Below are positions 45,167-46,139 of a stretch of 46,139 nucleotides of DNA, piece by piece. The notes beneath the pieces were generated by a model that saw nothing but the letters and a program-made list of their open reading frames with translations, made no database searches and had not been told where the DNA came from. Source of the stretch: Candidatus Methanoperedens sp. (GTDB lineage Archaea; Halobacteriota; Methanosarcinia; Methanosarcinales; Methanoperedenaceae); assembly GCA_027460585.1 (NCBI GenBank), contig JAPZAP010000123.1, positions 1-46,139 of the forward strand, read 5' to 3'. Numbering within the stretch: the stretch's first letter is position 1; every line of letters begins with the position of its first letter. The position numbers and the translations under genes were made by a program.

Positions 45167-45298
45167 ATGAAAAAGCATCAAAAGAATAATACTCAACCTG
45201 TAGTATCAAAAAACAAGAATATCGATAGAGATTTCGAGTTGAAAGCAATAAATCGTATTCTTGACCGCAGATATGAAGTTTTAATAGAATTAAGTTGA
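45167..45298 (+). CDS. Small basic protein, uncharacterised
   Basis: This 43-residue frame (MKKHQKNNTQPVVSKNKNID ... RDFELKAINRILDRRYEVLI) has a TATA-like box about 40 bp upstream and aagga before the ATG. The C-terminal half could form one amphipathic helix. It ends 2 bp before the stop of the convergent Doc-like gene. I do not recognise a family. Confidence 0.4.
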   Translation: MKKHQKNNTQPVVSKNKNIDRDFELKAINRILDRRYEVLIELS

Positions 45299-45299
45299 T

Positions 45300-45764
45300 C
45301 TATCTGACATGTGCCTTGACAAACTTCAGGCATAATGTAAATACACTATTCCCTTCCTGATTATCATCATCTTTTAAGACTTTTGTGGGCATTTCTTCAT
45401 ATGTTTTATAGACCATTAATCTACAGTTATAAAGCTTTTTTCTAAAATCAAAAGCTTCCACAGTCGTATAATCTAAATTTAAACCATTATCTTCCAGGAA
45501 TATTTCTATTGCGGTCAATGCAGTCCTATGGTTTGCATCAGGAAAAGCCTGTAGAAGTATTATATTTTTCAAATAATACGCAGCTACTTCAAGGACATCC
45601 CGGTTCTTTGGGGCATATTCGATTAATTTTTTTATTTCATGCACCTTGATAGGATAATCTTCACTTCCGGAATATTCTATCCGGGGGTCTTTTGAGGCAC
45701 GAATTTTTATTTGCTCATTGATATCCGGTAATGTTTCCAGTGTAAGAAGATTGATGTGACTCAA
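45300..45764 (-). CDS. Fic/Doc-family protein with altered active site
   Basis: This is a 154-residue helical protein of the Fic/Doc fold. The signature loop reads LQAFPDANHRTALTAIEIFL. Phage P1 Doc has HxFxDANKRTA at the same spacing. Here the catalytic His is Gln (about 72), while Asp76, Asn78 and Arg80 are kept and the Doc Lys is His79. Doc phosphorylates EF-Tu and most Fic proteins transfer AMP, both needing that His, so this copy may be inactive or have changed chemistry. The start appears to be a TTG; a TATA-like catattataac lies about 40 bp upstream. No Phd antitoxin is adjacent on this strand. Confidence 0.8.
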   Translation of the reverse strand: MSHINLLTLETLPDINEQIKIRASKDPRIEYSGSEDYPIKVHEIKKLIEYAPKNRDVLEVAAYYLKNIILLQAFPDANHRTALTAIEIFLEDNGLNLDYTTVEAFDFRKKLYNCRLMVYKTYEEMPTKVLKDDDNQEGNSVFTLCLKFVKAHVR

Positions 45765-46001
45765 TGTTTTCTACCAGACTACTTAAAGCGATCCACGGTT
45801 ATAATATGAACGGAAAAACGTGACTCTGCGCAGTGTCGCCCAACCTCCCCGATTCACCGGGCACACCGAGAATAAAACCGTTCGGTACGCGCCGATGCCT
45901 CAGCAAAAAAAGAGTCGTGGCAAATTAAATCCGTGGATTTATGCCAATGCTACCGTAATCCGTGAAATCTGTGTTAATCCGTGTCTAAAAAAAACTTGAA
46001 T
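45765..46001. other. Intergenic region before the right-hand MITE-like copy
   Basis: It holds the Doc-like promoter (about 45801-45811), a ccaacctccccgattcaccg motif at about 45841-45860 that resembles 44997-45016, and a run of AATCCGTG-type words (about 45929-45984). No gene is supported. Confidence 0.4.
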
Positions 46002-46139
46002 TATAGTTGAATACCAAACAATTGAAACTATCTTTGCGTCCTTTGCGCCCTTTGCGGTGAAAAAAATCATGCACCGCAAAGAACGCAAAGAGCGCAAAGT
46101 TTTAGCATATAAGTAAAATAAATTATGTTCTTGACTATA
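46002..46139 (-). mobile_element. 138-bp MITE-like repeat, copy B
   Basis: The reverse complement matches copy A (18855-18992) from tatagtcaagaa to ttcaactata over the same 138 bp, with the same TTTGCG palindrome and scattered base changes. It ends exactly at the window edge, so flanking sequence on that side cannot be seen. The two copies are inverted relative to each other and enclose about 27 kb. Confidence 0.75.

Overview
The window is archaeal. It carries an eS8-type ribosomal protein gene, AMP phosphorylase and ribose-1,5-bisphosphate isomerase, a GfcR-type PRT regulator, TATA-box promoters and poly-T terminators. The very large PAS/GAF histidine kinases, the cobyric acid synthase and the TTTGCG-type intergenic repeats suggest a methanogen or methanotroph of the Methanosarcinales, possibly near 'Candidatus Methanoperedens'. 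That placement is inference; no marker in the window fixes the genus.

Region 1 (0.2-18.6 kb, all minus strand) is one long signalling operon read from 18.6 kb downwards: CheW, CheR-TPR, CheW, methyl-accepting receptor, CheA-REC hybrid, receiver protein, CheB, REC-GAF-PAS histidine kinase, a decayed receiver gene, and two more multi-PAS histidine kinases. Most junctions are 4-bp ATGA overlaps. The first part has the gene content of a bacterial Wsp/Frz-like chemosensory pathway (two CheW, CheR with TPR, CheA fused to a receiver, CheB). The output is not a diguanylate cyclase or a flagellar CheY but receiver-linked histidine kinases. No archaellum gene, CheC, CheD or CheF is present.

Region 2 (18.6-33.5 kb) is mainly housekeeping. 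It holds a MITE-like repeat, hisD, a GNAT-glnK pair, a ribbon-helix-helix/PIN toxin-antitoxin pair, rps8e, a repeat-rich membrane-anchored protein, and a tight operon gfcR - YdjM-like membrane protein - cobQ/cbiP - R15P isomerase. It continues with two small ribbon-helix-helix-like proteins, a flavoprotein, AMP phosphorylase, a BrkB/YihY membrane protein, a site-2-protease-like membrane protein and a zinc-ribbon protein. The two nucleotide-salvage enzymes (AMP phosphorylase and R15P isomerase) are steps 1 and 2 of the archaeal AMP-to-RuBisCO pathway.

Region 3 (33.5-44.1 kb) is cell-surface biology. Three consecutive secreted proteins have unrelated N-terminal domains (parallel beta-helix, YVTN propeller, and an unknown domain rich in N-glycosylation sequons). 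All three end in the same 669-bp block of five 45-residue DTVGIYR...GDWNGDG repeats, each followed by a hairpin terminator. Two convergent genes follow: a family 2 glycosyltransferase and a 1067-residue methyltransferase/coiled-coil/double-glycosyltransferase fusion, probably for surface glycan synthesis.

Region 4 (44.1-46.1 kb) is a scar zone. It has a frameshifted DUF2080-like transposon-associated relic, a transposase fragment, an antitoxin without its toxin, a Doc-like protein with Gln in place of the catalytic His, and a second copy of the 138-bp MITE-like element in inverted orientation at the window edge.
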